DNA of 64,000 nt from an uncultured Eubacterium sp. (lineage in GTDB: Bacteria > Bacillota > Clostridia > Lachnospirales > Lachnospiraceae), in NCBI GenBank assembly GCA_947642745.1, contig CANRTU010000018.1, positions 1 to 64,000 on the forward strand, given 5' to 3'. Position 1 is the first letter of the stretch, and every line of letters starts with the position of its first letter. The notes below the pieces were generated by a model. It was not told the DNA's origin, searched no databases, and worked only from the letters and a program-made list of their open reading frames with translations. Shown here piece by piece: positions 17,254 to 27,335 of this stretch. The position numbers and the translations under genes were made by a program.

Positions 17254-20200
17254 ATTAAACGGTTTTGCGATATGAGCGTTCATACCGTTTTTCAGCGCCG
17301 CTTCCTTATCTTCTTCCATGGCATTTGCTGTCATGGCAATAATCGGAATCGTCCTCACATCGTTTCGTGGCAGCGTCCGTATGGTTCTGGTCGCTTCATA
17401 ACCATTCATAACCGGCATCTGTATATCCATTAATATGGCGTCAAAGTAGTTTTCCTCTGCTTCTTCCATCATCCGCACCGCATCCGTTCCATCCGGCGCA
17501 GATTCCACCGTAATGCCGATTTCCTCTAAAATCGCTTCCGCAATTTCCCGGTTCAGCTCAATGTCTTCCACCAGCAGAATACGTTTTCCATTAAAATCAG
17601 CGGATGTCCACTGCCCGGTATCATCTTCTTTTTCAATCAGATGATTCGCTGCCAGCAACGCCGATTTTAAATCTGACATAAAGAGCGGTTTTGCGCAGAA
17701 AGCAGTAATACCCGCAGACAGCGCCTCTTCCTCAATGTCCGACCAGTCATACGCAGTCAGTATAATAATCGGTGCGTCGTCGCCTACCACGCTGCGGATT
17801 TTTCTCGCCGTCTCTATTCCGCTTGTTTCCGGCATCTGCCAGTCCAGAATATAAGTATGGTAAGAATCTCCCTCGTCATGGGCTTTTTGAGCCCGGTACG
17901 CAGCTTCCCGGCCAGAAGTAGTCCATTCTGAACGCATGCCGATCTGACGAAGCATCTTGCTTACACTGTCACAAGTATCAAAGTCGTCATCCACCACCAG
18001 TACACGCAGGTTTTCCAGTTCCCTGATTTTTGCCGCATCCCGTTCAATATCCTGCAGCTTTAACGTCAGGGATACGGTAAATTCGCTTCCCTGACCGACT
18101 TTACTCTGTACGCTGATCGTACCGCCCATCATTTCCACAATGTTTTTGGTAATGGCCATACCAAGTCCCGTACCTTCAATGCCGCTGCGTGTCGTACTTG
18201 CTTCCCGCTCAAACGGTTCAAATATATGCTCTACAAAATCCGCCGACATACCAATGCCGTTATCTTTGATGGCAAAAATATAGTCTCCATATCCGTGCCG
18301 GAAAGTAGTCTTTTGCATAATCCGGAACGTAACAGTCCCGCCAGCCGGCGTATATTTTACCGCATTGCTCAGCAGATTGATAAATACCTGGTTCAGTTTG
18401 AGGGCATCCGCAATCACATCTTCGTTGGCAATATCAAACGTGTCAATAAACAGCTCCAGCTGCTTTGCCTTTACCTGTGGCTGGATAATGCTGACCAGGT
18501 TGTGCATCAGTTCAGAAATATTACACTCCTGTTCCTTGATCTGCACCTTTCCACTTTCAATCCGGCTCATATCCAGGATATCGTTAATCAGGCTGAGCAG
18601 ATGATTACTGGAAGAAAGTACTTTCTGCAGACAGTCTCTTACCTGATCCCTGTTATTAATATGACTGGCCGCAATGGTGGCAAATCCGATAATTGCGTTC
18701 ATCGGCGTACGGATATCGTGGGACATATTGGACAAAAATGTAGTCTTGGCCCTGTTAGCATGCTGCGCCTGCATCAGTGCGTCCTGGAGCGCCTGGGTCT
18801 GTTCCTTCTGCTTCTTCACCTGATCGGTAATCTCTTTGGTCACAACCATGACCATAATATCACCCGTCTCGTCATCCTGTGTCATAATAAACGACTGCCG
18901 CACGCAGATCCGGTTACCTCCCAGATCGTCGCTCCAGTATTCCGCTACTACTTCTGCGTCTCCCTTTTCATACGACTCTTTTAAATTTTCCACATTTACA
19001 ATTTCAGAATAATCTTCCTGTGATTCTGCCGATACATATTGTTTCCATCTCCCGAACCATTCCGAAACTTTACACGGCGCTTCCAGCCCCACCGCATACA
19101 GCATGGATTTCTTCTGACCATCCGCAACACTGAAAATATCCTCCTCGATCAGATCACGGGTCAGATCAAAATCATACGTGCAGATGGCATTGGATGTAAT
19201 CGCTACCCGGTACTGGCGTTCCTTGCGGCTGGCCAGAGACATTTCCGCCTGAAAGCGCAGTTCCTTCTCCTTTACTTTTGTAATATTCTGGCGGATGAAC
19301 AGGATCTTGCTCGCCCTGCCCGCATTCCGTTCCAGACAGATAATGTTCATATGTTCCCATTCAGTTTCCTGATTTCTGTTAACCAGATATTCATAACGTA
19401 CATCGGTGGCAGTTCTTCCCAGCCTGGAAATAATCTGTCCGGGCTCAAAGAGCATGGCATATTTATCCCGCTCCTCTTCCTGCGCCAGAAACCCGCACAG
19501 ATATTCAGACAGATCCTCATAACTTCCACTCTTGGGAAAATCATCCCGCTCCGGCTTTGTTCCGGCAAGATACTGGTATGTACCCGCTTCCAGATCCACC
19601 ATCACAAACCTGGAAAACACGGTATTAATTCCTTTCACCACATAACCCATTTCCCGGTTTTTCTGTTCCAGTATCTTTTTCTCCCAGCCCGCCTGAAACA
19701 ACAGGGTAATAATATATATCACAAACATTCCCAGCAGCAGCAGTTCCAGTTTGATGCCCAGATTATTTGCCTTGCGGACCATCCCCTTTGTAATATGCTC
19801 CGGAAATGTCTGTACCAGAACATATGTATCATCCATAAAGGAAATGGCGCTTACATTATCCGCCGTATTTATTTCATCACACTTAAATGCGCCTTCTCCG
19901 CCGTTTTTAAATATTTCCGAAATACTTTCCGCAGTATCCGGATCTATGACATTATATCCCCGCAGGAAGGTAACCACCTCCTGTTCGGTGCTGGCGCCGG
20001 CATACTCCTCATTTCCGGCATGTGCGATAATAGTCCCGTTACGCATACACAAAAAAGTATCCGCCTGTTCTCCAAAATACATGGTTGACAGGATATCCTG
20101 CATATATTCATCACTCCGGTACACCCCCCAGAGTACGCCGATAATCTCTTTCTTAAACCTGACCGGCGCATAAAACCCCAGCACCACTTCTTCCAGCAGC

Positions 20201-20625
20201 CTGGATTCCGTAATCAGGGAAATGCCACTTTGTCCTTTCATGCCGTTGATAAAGTAGTCCCTGTCAGATACGTCCACAGTCTTTCCGTCAGACGTCAGAT
20301 TAATACCATCCGCATTGACAAACCGGAACGTATCAAATAATGAATATTCCTCCATATCTGCCAGCATCCCGGCGCTGACCTGAGGTTTTACCAGCCCTTC
20401 ACCCAGAAAATAGGCATATGTACTGATCCGGTTCAGTGCGTTTTCAAACTCCGACGTTACATGTTCTGTGGTCTGTCTGGCCGCATCCGCCGCATAAGTT
20501 AAGTTCTGATTTCTGATACGCATCGTATTCTGCATGGTATACCAGTGAAACAACAGCAGTATTACTGCCAGTAAAAGCAATATTTCTATGATATTCTGAA
20601 CAGATTTCTTTTTGACATTCATCAT
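17209..20625 (-). CDS. Membrane hybrid sensor histidine kinase with two receiver domains
   Basis: This kinase has 1138 residues. A first membrane helix (ILLLLAVILLLFHWY) precedes an extracytoplasmic Cache-type sensor containing SDRDYFINGM. A second helix lies near 290-310. PAS-like regions follow. The HisKA box FLSNMSHDIRTPMNAIIG has the phospho-His near 635, and the HATPase has DNGIGM and GTGLGMAI. Receiver 1 has YILDWQMPETSG (Asp about 928) and receiver 2 ILMDIQMPVMNG (Asp about 1067). No Hpt domain or output domain is visible, so phosphate must go to a separate protein. The start follows GGAGGAGTTTCC. The ligand is unknown, and small organic ligands are usual for dCache. Confidence 0.92.
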   Translation of the reverse strand: MMNVKKKSVQNIIEILLLLAVILLLFHWYTMQNTMRIRNQNLTYAADAARQTTEHVTSEFENALNRISTYAYFLGEGLVKPQVSAGMLADMEEYSLFDTFRFVNADGINLTSDGKTVDVSDRDYFINGMKGQSGISLITESRLLEEVVLGFYAPVRFKKEIIGVLWGVYRSDEYMQDILSTMYFGEQADTFLCMRNGTIIAHAGNEEYAGASTEQEVVTFLRGYNVIDPDTAESISEIFKNGGEGAFKCDEINTADNVSAISFMDDTYVLVQTFPEHITKGMVRKANNLGIKLELLLLGMFVIYIITLLFQAGWEKKILEQKNREMGYVVKGINTVFSRFVMVDLEAGTYQYLAGTKPERDDFPKSGSYEDLSEYLCGFLAQEEERDKYAMLFEPGQIISRLGRTATDVRYEYLVNRNQETEWEHMNIICLERNAGRASKILFIRQNITKVKEKELRFQAEMSLASRKERQYRVAITSNAICTYDFDLTRDLIEEDIFSVADGQKKSMLYAVGLEAPCKVSEWFGRWKQYVSAESQEDYSEIVNVENLKESYEKGDAEVVAEYWSDDLGGNRICVRQSFIMTQDDETGDIMVMVVTKEITDQVKKQKEQTQALQDALMQAQHANRAKTTFLSNMSHDIRTPMNAIIGFATIAASHINNRDQVRDCLQKVLSSSNHLLSLINDILDMSRIESGKVQIKEQECNISELMHNLVSIIQPQVKAKQLELFIDTFDIANEDVIADALKLNQVFINLLSNAVKYTPAGGTVTFRIMQKTTFRHGYGDYIFAIKDNGIGMSADFVEHIFEPFEREASTTRSGIEGTGLGMAITKNIVEMMGGTISVQSKVGQGSEFTVSLTLKLQDIERDAAKIRELENLRVLVVDDDFDTCDSVSKMLRQIGMRSEWTTSGREAAYRAQKAHDEGDSYHTYILDWQMPETSGIETARKIRSVVGDDAPIIILTAYDWSDIEEEALSAGITAFCAKPLFMSDLKSALLAANHLIEKEDDTGQWTSADFNGKRILLVEDIELNREIAEAILEEIGITVESAPDGTDAVRMMEEAEENYFDAILMDIQMPVMNGYEATRTIRTLPRNDVRTIPIIAMTANAMEEDKEAALKNGMNAHIAKPFNVDDFIAVLGRFLNM

Positions 20626-20667
20626 GGAAACTCCTCCATATCTCTTTGCGTTGTCCGCATATAAACT

Positions 20668-20696
20668 ATATTATCATGAAATAAATCATATTTCAA
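20668..20696 (-). promoter_or_regulatory. Promoter of the hybrid kinase
   Basis: On the minus strand TTGAAA (20691-20696) and TAATAT (20668-20673) are separated by 17 bases, about 45 bases upstream of the start. Confidence 0.5.
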
Positions 20697-21111
20697 TCTT
20701 TTGCCATCAATCTGTTCCGTACCTGACGCACTATGTACTATACTTAGTACGGGCTTTCTTTCTGATCCCATATATGGTCAGGCATATGACAGCAAATGCT
20801 CTTTTACCAGACTGTACAATTGTAAAACAGCTGAATAAAATATGTGATACTGCACAGACTGTCACTATCATGAAATTTCCACCGCCGCCAGCCGTTTCCA
20901 CCGGACATCCCGGCACTTTGTTCTGGTGGCTGCAGGCAGATACCGCAGACGTCCGGCAGCCGGGCGGGAAACGTACAGCGTCTGACCCTGTCCGATATTT
21001 TTCAGGGATCCGCCTGCCCGGGGATTGCGGCACAGCGTATGGAAATCCGCTATCTGCGTCAGAACGTATGATATGCGCTAAATTCTGAATTTGAGAAAAG
21101 GAGCCAGAATC
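20697..21111. other. Intergenic region with a small palindrome
   Basis: This region separates the divergent kinase and hydrogenase-like genes. Open frames here lack any family signature or ribosome binding site. A perfect 6-bp inverted repeat, GTACTA-tact-TAGTAC, lies at 20735-20750 upstream of the kinase promoter and could be a regulator site. No other feature was recognised. Confidence 0.35.
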
Positions 21112-22329
21112 ATGACCTTTCAGGAATTACACAGCCAGGTGCTGAAAGCAAAAAAAGATAACACTCCGCTGCCACAGGGACTGACCGGAGAAGAGCAGCA
21201 CCAGCTGGACTGTCTGCTGCGTCCCGATGAATACCCTCTGGTGTGGAAATTAAAAGACTGCGACTGCACAGACGGCAGCTGCGTCTCCGCCTGTACCTTT
21301 GCCGCCCTGGAACTAAAAGACGGCCAGGCCGTCCTGAATCCGGATAAATGCACCGGATGCGCAAAATGTATCGAAGCCTGTAAAAACAACCACCTTACTT
21401 TCAGCCACGATTCTGTAAAAGCGCTGGAACTGCTCAAAGACGACTCCGCCCCGGTATTTGCCCTGACGGCTCCGGCCTTTGTGGGCCAGTTTGGCAGCGA
21501 CGCCACGCCTTCCCGTATCCGGACAGCCTTAAAACAGATCGGATTTGCCGGAATGATTGAAGTCGCCGCTTTTGCGGACATTCTTACCTTAAAAGAAGCG
21601 CTGGAATTCCGGCACAACATGGAGCATCCGGATGGTTTCCAGCTTACCAGCTGCTGCTGCCCGGCCTGGATTAAATTAATCCGCAATGATTTCGACAAAA
21701 TCGCAGGCCATCTGCCGGCAGCCGTCTCTCCGATGATTGCCTGCGGACGCATCGTCAAACAGCTGCACAGAGGCTGCCGTACGATCTTTATCGGACCATG
21801 TCTGGCCAAAAAAGCGGAAGCAAAAGAACCGGAGCTTTCCGGCGCCATAGACTGTGTACTGACCTTTGAGGAATTAAAATATATGTTTGAAGTATTCCAG
21901 ACAGATTTTTCTACCATAGAAGAAGAGACAAAAGAACACTCCGCCGCAGCGGGACGGCTCTATGCCAGAACCGGCGGCGTCAGCCAGGCTGTAGCGGACT
22001 GTGTTGCAAATATCGCCCCGGACTGTCATCTGGAACCGGTATGCGCCAACGGCGTGGCCAGCTGCAAAGCGCTGCTGGAAGAAATCCTTTGCGGCACAGC
22101 CTCTGGCAATTTCTTCGAAGGCATGGCCTGCGACGGCGGATGTGTCGGCGGCCCCAGGGGAAATATTCCCGTGGAAAAAGCCACAGAGCTGGTCAACGAA
22201 TACGCAGCGGCCGCCCCGTATCAGACGCCGGCGGAAAACCCTTATGTCATAGACCTGATCCACCGGCTGGGTTTTTATACCATCGAGGAATTTCTGAAAA
22301 GCAGCGATATACTGACCAGAAGTCTGTAG
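21112..22329 (+). CDS. Iron-only hydrogenase-like protein with ferredoxin domain
   Basis: This protein has 405 residues and starts behind AAAAGGAGCCAGAATC. Residues 45-100 hold cysteine clusters (CDCTDGSCVSAC and CTGCAKCIEACKNN), with the second a standard [4Fe-4S] motif. The H-cluster motifs are all present: TSCCCPAW, GPCLAKKAEAKE and GMACDGGCVGGP. It is compact and has no NADH-linked or additional iron-sulfur domains, which fits the sensory or uncharacterised groups of [FeFe] hydrogenases rather than the main fermentative enzymes. Maturases are not in the window. A redox or hydrogen-sensing role is inference. Confidence 0.85.
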   Translation: MTFQELHSQVLKAKKDNTPLPQGLTGEEQHQLDCLLRPDEYPLVWKLKDCDCTDGSCVSACTFAALELKDGQAVLNPDKCTGCAKCIEACKNNHLTFSHDSVKALELLKDDSAPVFALTAPAFVGQFGSDATPSRIRTALKQIGFAGMIEVAAFADILTLKEALEFRHNMEHPDGFQLTSCCCPAWIKLIRNDFDKIAGHLPAAVSPMIACGRIVKQLHRGCRTIFIGPCLAKKAEAKEPELSGAIDCVLTFEELKYMFEVFQTDFSTIEEETKEHSAAAGRLYARTGGVSQAVADCVANIAPDCHLEPVCANGVASCKALLEEILCGTASGNFFEGMACDGGCVGGPRGNIPVEKATELVNEYAAAAPYQTPAENPYVIDLIHRLGFYTIEEFLKSSDILTRSL

Positions 22330-22353
22330 CCGCCCTCCCTGACATACGGTGTG

Positions 22354-23037
22354 TCAGTCGTATACCGCCCTGGTCTTCACATATGCCAGCGCTTTCGCCA
22401 CCGACGGTATACTCACCACGATCAGTGTCACCAGCACCTCCGGTATCAGATAGGAGGCCTGGTATGCCACTGAATATACAAGCGGATGCATTCCTTCCGG
22501 CGCATAGGAGGCAAAGAAAATCCAGCCGGAAAGGGTGGAAAATACAAACCTGCCGCATACCCCGGCAATATATCCGATCTGAAACCCATACCGCTTCCTG
22601 TGAAAAAATCCCGCAAGCCCCAGCGCTCCAAACGCCAGCGGATAATCCAGCAGCATCTGCGGCAGCGTATAAAATACCGGCTCTGTCACAAACTGGACCA
22701 GACCGTAAGCTACCGCAGTCATAACTCCCACATACGGTCCGTACCAGTAAGCAATCAGCACAATAAAAAACATGGACATCATCGTTACAGAACCGCCCAT
22801 GGGCATTTCATATAACTTAATCATGGAACCGGCCACCGCAAGCGCAATGGCCACCGCGGAATAAACAAGCTGCTTTGTGGTCAGCACAGCTTTATCTTTT
22901 GTGTGTTTATGCCGGATCAGAGCCGCCGTCACAAGCAATAGTAAAATCACTGTTACAACCATTCCAACAGCAGCGGCCGTCAGCCGCACAGAGCCGTCTC
23001 CCCAGGCGCCGCCTGAAGTCACAAAAAAATTCTCCAT
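22354..23037 (-). CDS. thiT: ThiT-like ECF transporter substrate-binding protein
   Basis: This protein has 227 residues and about six membrane helices. The family signatures are MPMGGSVTMMSMFFIVLIAY (EMPMGGSVTM) and QMLLDYPLAFGALGLAG with the following aromatic-rich helices, typical of ThiT, which captures thiamine for an energy-coupling-factor transporter. There is an extra N-terminal membrane helix (VGMVVTVILLLLVTAAL) before the usual start of ThiT. The shared ATPases and EcfT are not in the window. No TPP riboswitch was seen upstream, so the substrate could be a related pyrimidine or thiazole. Confidence 0.8.
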   Translation of the reverse strand: MENFFVTSGGAWGDGSVRLTAAAVGMVVTVILLLLVTAALIRHKHTKDKAVLTTKQLVYSAVAIALAVAGSMIKLYEMPMGGSVTMMSMFFIVLIAYWYGPYVGVMTAVAYGLVQFVTEPVFYTLPQMLLDYPLAFGALGLAGFFHRKRYGFQIGYIAGVCGRFVFSTLSGWIFFASYAPEGMHPLVYSVAYQASYLIPEVLVTLIVVSIPSVAKALAYVKTRAVYD

Positions 23038-23109
23038 TATAACCTCCTGTTATTACAGTCATATGGCAGATCACACATCTGCCAGAATGTTTATGGCAAA
23101 GTTACGTTT

Positions 23110-23250
23110 TTTTTCACAAATTCTGCGATATCCGCCTCTTCCGGCGGATTTGCGCCAGAATATTTGCGGGCGCAGTCACCACTCTTTGCGCAGAAATTCT
23201 GCGATATCCACCGCTTTTGGCGGACATCCCGGAATATATTTGTCAAAACA
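23110..23250. repeat. Direct duplication of the DUF362 gene 3' end
   Basis: The gene's terminal coding segment begins near 23194 in plus coordinates (AAATTCTGCGATATCC). It recurs 76 bases away at 23118. Translated on the minus strand, the gene copy reads KYIPGCPPKAVDIAEFLRKE and the downstream copy KYSGANPPEEADIAEFVKK. The second is out of frame with the gene by one base and has diverged. Confidence 0.75.
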
Positions 23251-24270
23251 GCCTGTACACTGCCCGACTCCGGTTTTACCGCCCGCGCCCCGGTATCCCT
23301 GCCCGATGGCAATACTTTCCGGCGGCTTTCCCCGCAGCCTGCCCTCGTCCCGCAGACGGTCCAGCGCATAAATCAGAGAACCATAACAGGCGGAGCACGC
23401 ATCCTTTGGCGCTGTATATCCGGCCAGTTCCTTTACCCGCCCTGAAACAGAAGGCGGATCACATTGTGCCACTCCGGGACTAAGATCCGTCACCTTCGCC
23501 TCTTTCGTATCCGTGCTGCCGATACCAAGCTTTCTGGCAATTGTTAAATATTCCACATCATCCGGACGGTATCCCATGATTTCAGCGGCAAAACTGTCAC
23601 AAAGCACCGGATCTTTCATTCCCAGAATCCGGTTCATGACTACCGGATTGCCCCCTTCCTCAAAATCCAGATCCCCACAGATATTATCCGCCAGTATAAA
23701 GTCCTGGTGAATCACCGTATTCAGATGGGCAATCGGTTTATGAAGCCCCAGTGTATGAAACCTGCGTTTTTCAGAATCCGGTATCAGTCCTTTGGCATTT
23801 TTTAACGCACAGGTAATCGTCGTCTGACAATGCCCTTTTACCACCGGGACATTGATCAGATAATCCGGTTCCAGCGCTTTCTTACAGACCCTGATCTTCA
23901 TACCTGCCGCATCACAGACTACAGACGCATCCTGTTTGAGATCCCAAAACGGCACCCGGTGTCTCTGACAGACGTCCCAGGTCCCGTTAACCCGCACGGA
24001 TTGTGAAGTTTCCGCTCCCACCCAGGAGCTTTCAAGCGCCACCAGCCTGGAAAATCCCTGCCGCTTCAGATATGTAAGCAGCCCGTCCACCAGCTGCGGA
24101 TGGGTAGTGGCCCCTTCCGACGGGTGGGAGGCGCTTAGCAGGTTCGGTTTTATCCCGACCAGTTTCTTCCGGTCTCCAATATCCCGCGCCAGATCCAGCT
24201 CCTCCAGCAGCTGTATCGTCATCTGTTTATAATCTGTACCACGGATCATGTAAATCTCATTTTGTTCCAT
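23176..24270 (-). CDS. DUF362 iron-sulfur family protein
   Basis: This protein has 364 residues and starts at MEQNEIYMI behind AAGGAGATGGTTATAC. The DUF362 core includes VGIKPNLLSASHPSEGATTHP, cited in part as KPNLLS and GATTHP, then VPVVKGHCQTTITCALKNAKG and HQDFILADNICGDL. The C-terminus carries cysteines in DACSACYGSL and GQCTGCFDKYIPGCPP that could hold an iron-sulfur cluster. Family members are often linked to redox enzymes. Function is unknown. A degenerate copy of its 3' end follows the stop codon. Confidence 0.8.
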   Translation of the reverse strand: MEQNEIYMIRGTDYKQMTIQLLEELDLARDIGDRKKLVGIKPNLLSASHPSEGATTHPQLVDGLLTYLKRQGFSRLVALESSWVGAETSQSVRVNGTWDVCQRHRVPFWDLKQDASVVCDAAGMKIRVCKKALEPDYLINVPVVKGHCQTTITCALKNAKGLIPDSEKRRFHTLGLHKPIAHLNTVIHQDFILADNICGDLDFEEGGNPVVMNRILGMKDPVLCDSFAAEIMGYRPDDVEYLTIARKLGIGSTDTKEAKVTDLSPGVAQCDPPSVSGRVKELAGYTAPKDACSACYGSLIYALDRLRDEGRLRGKPPESIAIGQGYRGAGGKTGVGQCTGCFDKYIPGCPPKAVDIAEFLRKEW

Positions 24271-24510
24271 GTATAACCATCTCCTTTTCACGCAAAATCC
24301 CTGAACCTGATTATAACACCAGGAATATTAACAGCGCAACCCCAAATCCCGGACCGGCAGATTGTTACAGACCGGCCTGCCACGCCGCCCGCAATCGTGG
24401 AACAGGCATACAAAGCGCCGGAATGACTGCCCGGACAGGCTTTCGTGATACGGACTTTGCGATATTCGCAGTAACGGCAAATTCCACCAGATAAAAAATT
24501 AGAAAAACAC

Positions 24511-24538
24511 TTGCAAAATGTTCAAAAACCCGTATGAT
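24511..24538 (+). promoter_or_regulatory. Promoter of the chemoreceptor gene
   Basis: TTGCAA (24511-24516) and TATGAT (24533-24538) are separated by 16 bases, about 40 bases upstream of the start. Confidence 0.55.
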
Positions 24539-24578
24539 ATAGTTAAACAGATGAATTCTAAAGAAAGAAGGTACGTGA

Positions 24579-25928
24579 ATGGCTATCATGAACAGGAAAA
24601 CGGCTCTCATGCAGGCTGTTTCAGAATTAAAAGAGACCGACTATTCCAGGGAACCGGAACTGAACAAAATATACCAGAGGCTTATCAGCGGCAGAAAGCA
24701 ATTTGCGGAAGTCTTTGAAAAAAATATTAAGGCTGTCATGCATATCAGTTCCCTGGATCTGATGCTTCAGCACCAGACAGAGAAAATCGACGATATCTCC
24801 CGCAAAGTCACAAAAGCCACGGAAACCATCTTCGGTTCTTCGGGAACAGGAAGCGCCAACAACCAGCATGAAGAACTGACTAACACAATTGTCCACGTAG
24901 CTGAAGCAACCGATGAAGTCTATCAGAAAACAGCGGCAGGACAGACAGAGCTGACGGCAATCAAAAATCTGTCTGACCAGACCATCGCCGCATCACGCCA
25001 GATGCAGAAAGACATGGGCAATCTGACAGAAATTATTGCCCAGATCAATGCCGTAATCTCAGGTATTGATTCCATTTCACTACAGACAAATCTGCTGGCG
25101 CTCAACGCTTCTGTAGAAGCCGCAAGAGCCGGTGAAGCCGGAAAAGGCTTTGCCGTGGTGGCAAGCGAAATCCGTGAACTGGCGGAAGAAACCCAGAAGC
25201 TGACTGGCAATATGAGCATTTTTGTGGAAAATATGAAAAAAGCTTCCAGTCAGAGTGTCCAGAGTTCCTCAGATACTGTCAGCTCCCTGGTAGCCATGGC
25301 GGATAAAATTAATAACGTATGGCAGCTGAACAAAGAAAGCCAGGCCCATATATCAAATGTTAACAGTTCCGTAAGTTCTATCGCAGCTGTAAGTGAAGAA
25401 ATCACCAGCTCCATGGCGGAAATGGAAAACCAGTTAAAAGACAGTTCAGATTTTATGCACCGGGTCGGTCTGGAACTGAAACAGGCCGCCGAACCAGTTG
25501 TGGATATTGAAAAGATACTGGACGAATCCGTAAAGAAAATGGGCATGATGACAAAGGACGCATTTTTCCATCTGAAAAACCACGAATTTGCCGAATATAT
25601 GCACAGCGCCATTACTTCCCATCACGCATGGCTGGAAAATCTGAGAAAAATGATCAGTGATCGTACCATACAGCCGTTGCAGCTGGATTCATCCAAATGT
25701 GGTTTCGGACATTTTTATAATGCCATGACTCCGGATATCCCCGGCGTACTGCCCATCTGGGGCGGACTTGGACCGAAGCACAGGAAATTCCATTCCTTTG
25801 GCGCCACCGCCATCCATGCCCTGAAAAATGGAAACTATCAGGAAGCTGAAAGAATCTACCGGGAAGCCGAAGCCTGCTCCAGGGATTTAATCTCAGATAT
25901 GGAGAGAATCGTACAGCTTACCCAGTAG
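24579..25928 (+). CDS. Soluble methyl-accepting chemotaxis protein with CZB domain
   Basis: A receptor of 449 residues without a signal peptide or membrane segment. The signalling hairpin tip [22 protein letters not shown] is recognisable ([16 protein letters not shown]), with [20 protein letters not shown] beyond it. The C-terminal 110 residues form a zinc-binding CZB domain: [28 protein letters not shown] and [18 protein letters not shown] carry the His/Cys ligands. Such cytoplasmic receptors sense zinc, hypochlorous acid or redox state and signal to CheA. No other chemotaxis gene is in the window. An alternative ATG is three codons inside. Confidence 0.9.
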   Translation: MAIMNRKTALMQAVSELKETDYSREPELNKIYQRLISGRKQFAEVFEKNIKAVMHISSLDLMLQHQTEKIDDISRKVTKATETIFGSSGTGSANNQHEELTNTIVHVAEATDEVYQKTAAGQTELTAIKNLSDQTIAASRQMQKDMGNLTEIIAQINAVISGIDSISLQTNLLALNASVEAARAGEAGKGFAVVASEIRELAEETQKLTGNMSIFVENMKKASSQSVQSSSDTVSSLVAMADKINNVWQLNKESQAHISNVNSSVSSIAAVSEEITSSMAEMENQLKDSSDFMHRVGLELKQAAEPVVDIEKILDESVKKMGMMTKDAFFHLKNHEFAEYMHSAITSHHAWLENLRKMISDRTIQPLQLDSSKCGFGHFYNAMTPDIPGVLPIWGGLGPKHRKFHSFGATAIHALKNGNYQEAERIYREAEACSRDLISDMERIVQLTQ

Positions 25929-26016
25929 TAACATGCCGGATTGATAACGCTGCGCAGATTGCGGGAGTCATTTCCGGATACGTTCCGGAAACACGCTCTG
26001 GTATACAAAAGCATAA

Positions 26017-26065
26017 AAACAGGCAGCCCGCCAGCATCTGACTGGTTCTCTGGGGCTGCCTGTTT
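26017..26065. terminator. Bidirectional terminator between chemoreceptor and MFS gene
   Basis: AAACAGGCAGCCC and GGGCTGCCTGTTT form a perfect 13-bp stem. The flanking A- and T-rich ends suit termination in both directions between convergent genes. Confidence 0.8.
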
Positions 26066-26084
26066 ATCGTACAAACACTGTCTG

Positions 26085-27335
26085 TTACATTTCTCCCGCT
26101 GTCTTTTTGCAGGATTTACGGAACAATACCAGCCCCAGCAGAAACAGAATAACCAGCGAACCAATGCCGGACTGCATACTGCCTGTCAGCTGGGTCGTCA
26201 TACTTACCAGCATGGTGCCCAGAAAAGAAGCGCCTTTTCCACAGATATCAAAAATCCCGAAATATTCCCCCGTTCTGTCTTTTGGAATAATTCTGGCAAA
26301 ATGAGAACGGGAAAGCGCCTGCACCCCGCCCTGAAACAGACCGACGCAGACCGCCAGAATCCAGAATTTCGTCTGGGAATCCAGTGAAAACGCAAACAGC
26401 GCAATAAACATATAGGCCACAATGCACACAGAGATCAGGTCTCTGGATGAATATATACCCGCCAGCCTGCCAAAGACCAGCGTGGCGGGAAACGCCACCG
26501 CCTGCGTCATTAAAAGCGCCAGCAGCAGCCCCGGCGTATCCAGTCCCAGCGCCGTCCCATAGGCTGTCGCCATGTCAATAATCGTATAAACCCCGTCAAT
26601 ATAGCAAAAAAACGCCAGCAGAAATAAAAACACTTCCCGCTCCCGCCTGATATGCCCCAGTGTGGCCGCCAGCCGCCGGAAGCTTTCCCGGACAATATGT
26701 CTCTTTGCGGGCACATAATGCAGCTGCCGGTATTTTCGAAGCAGAGGCACTGTCGCCGCCAGCCACCAGACGGCGGATATGGCAAATGCCAGCGTCATAG
26801 CCCTCATCTGTCCGATGCCCGTCTGCTCTGCGGTCAGTACAAGACACAGCCCGGCGACAAACGGAATACAGCTGCCAATATATCCCCAGGCAAATCCTCT
26901 GGCAGATATATCATCCATACGTTCTTTTTTTGTCACATCCACAAGCATCGCATCGTAAAAAATCAGGCTCGTGGAATATCCGCACCTGGCTATGATGTAA
27001 AACAGCAGAAACACTTTCCAGGACCCGGCAAAACCGGTCAGGGCGCATCCAGCCGCACCAGCCAGCATACTGGCCGCAAAAAACGGCTTTTTCAATCCTT
27101 TAAAGTCCGTCATTGTACCAAGCACCGGCCCGGAACAGGCCACCAGCAGGGTAACCGCAGATGTGGCATAGCCCCAGTATGCCAGATAATCTGTCTGCGA
27201 TACTCCGTCCTGCCCCGCAACCGCATGAAAATAAATCGGAAACAGCGTGGAACAAAGCAGAATAAAAGCGGAATTTCCCACATCGTATAAAATCCACGCC
27301 TTTTCCAGCCCCGTTATTTTGATTTTACCTGCCAT
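26085..27335 (-). CDS. MFS transporter, UMF1/Atg22-like
   Basis: This transporter has 416 residues and twelve hydrophobic segments. The start chosen is MAGKIKITGLEKAW at 27335 behind GGGAGAGG, which overlaps the hydrolase gene by 11 bases. WILYDVGNSAFILL is the hallmark of the UMF1 branch, followed by PVLGTMTDFKGLKKPFF, the family's loop 2-3 motif. The internal GFAWGYIGSC is also typical. It probably exports amino acids or related metabolites, although the bacterial substrate is unknown. It is co-translated with the hydrolase, hinting that it handles a hydrolase product. Confidence 0.85.
   Translation of the reverse strand: MAGKIKITGLEKAWILYDVGNSAFILLCSTLFPIYFHAVAGQDGVSQTDYLAYWGYATSAVTLLVACSGPVLGTMTDFKGLKKPFFAASMLAGAAGCALTGFAGSWKVFLLFYIIARCGYSTSLIFYDAMLVDVTKKERMDDISARGFAWGYIGSCIPFVAGLCLVLTAEQTGIGQMRAMTLAFAISAVWWLAATVPLLRKYRQLHYVPAKRHIVRESFRRLAATLGHIRREREVFLFLLAFFCYIDGVYTIIDMATAYGTALGLDTPGLLLALLMTQAVAFPATLVFGRLAGIYSSRDLISVCIVAYMFIALFAFSLDSQTKFWILAVCVGLFQGGVQALSRSHFARIIPKDRTGEYFGIFDICGKGASFLGTMLVSMTTQLTGSMQSGIGSLVILFLLGLVLFRKSCKKTAGEM

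Noticed and set aside
20612-21088. A 158-codon frame in the kinase/hydrogenase intergenic region
   Set aside because: It starts inside the kinase start region, has no ribosome binding site and no domain, and has an unlike composition.
22041-22724. A long plus-strand frame overlapping the hydrogenase end and the ThiT gene
   Set aside because: It is out of frame with one gene and antisense to the other. The translation is Arg/Pro-rich without motifs.
23038-23175. Possible TPP riboswitch upstream of the ThiT-like gene
   Set aside because: The space holds the duplicated 3' end of DUF362. I could not find the conserved CUGAGA or ACCUGA-type thi-box sequences.
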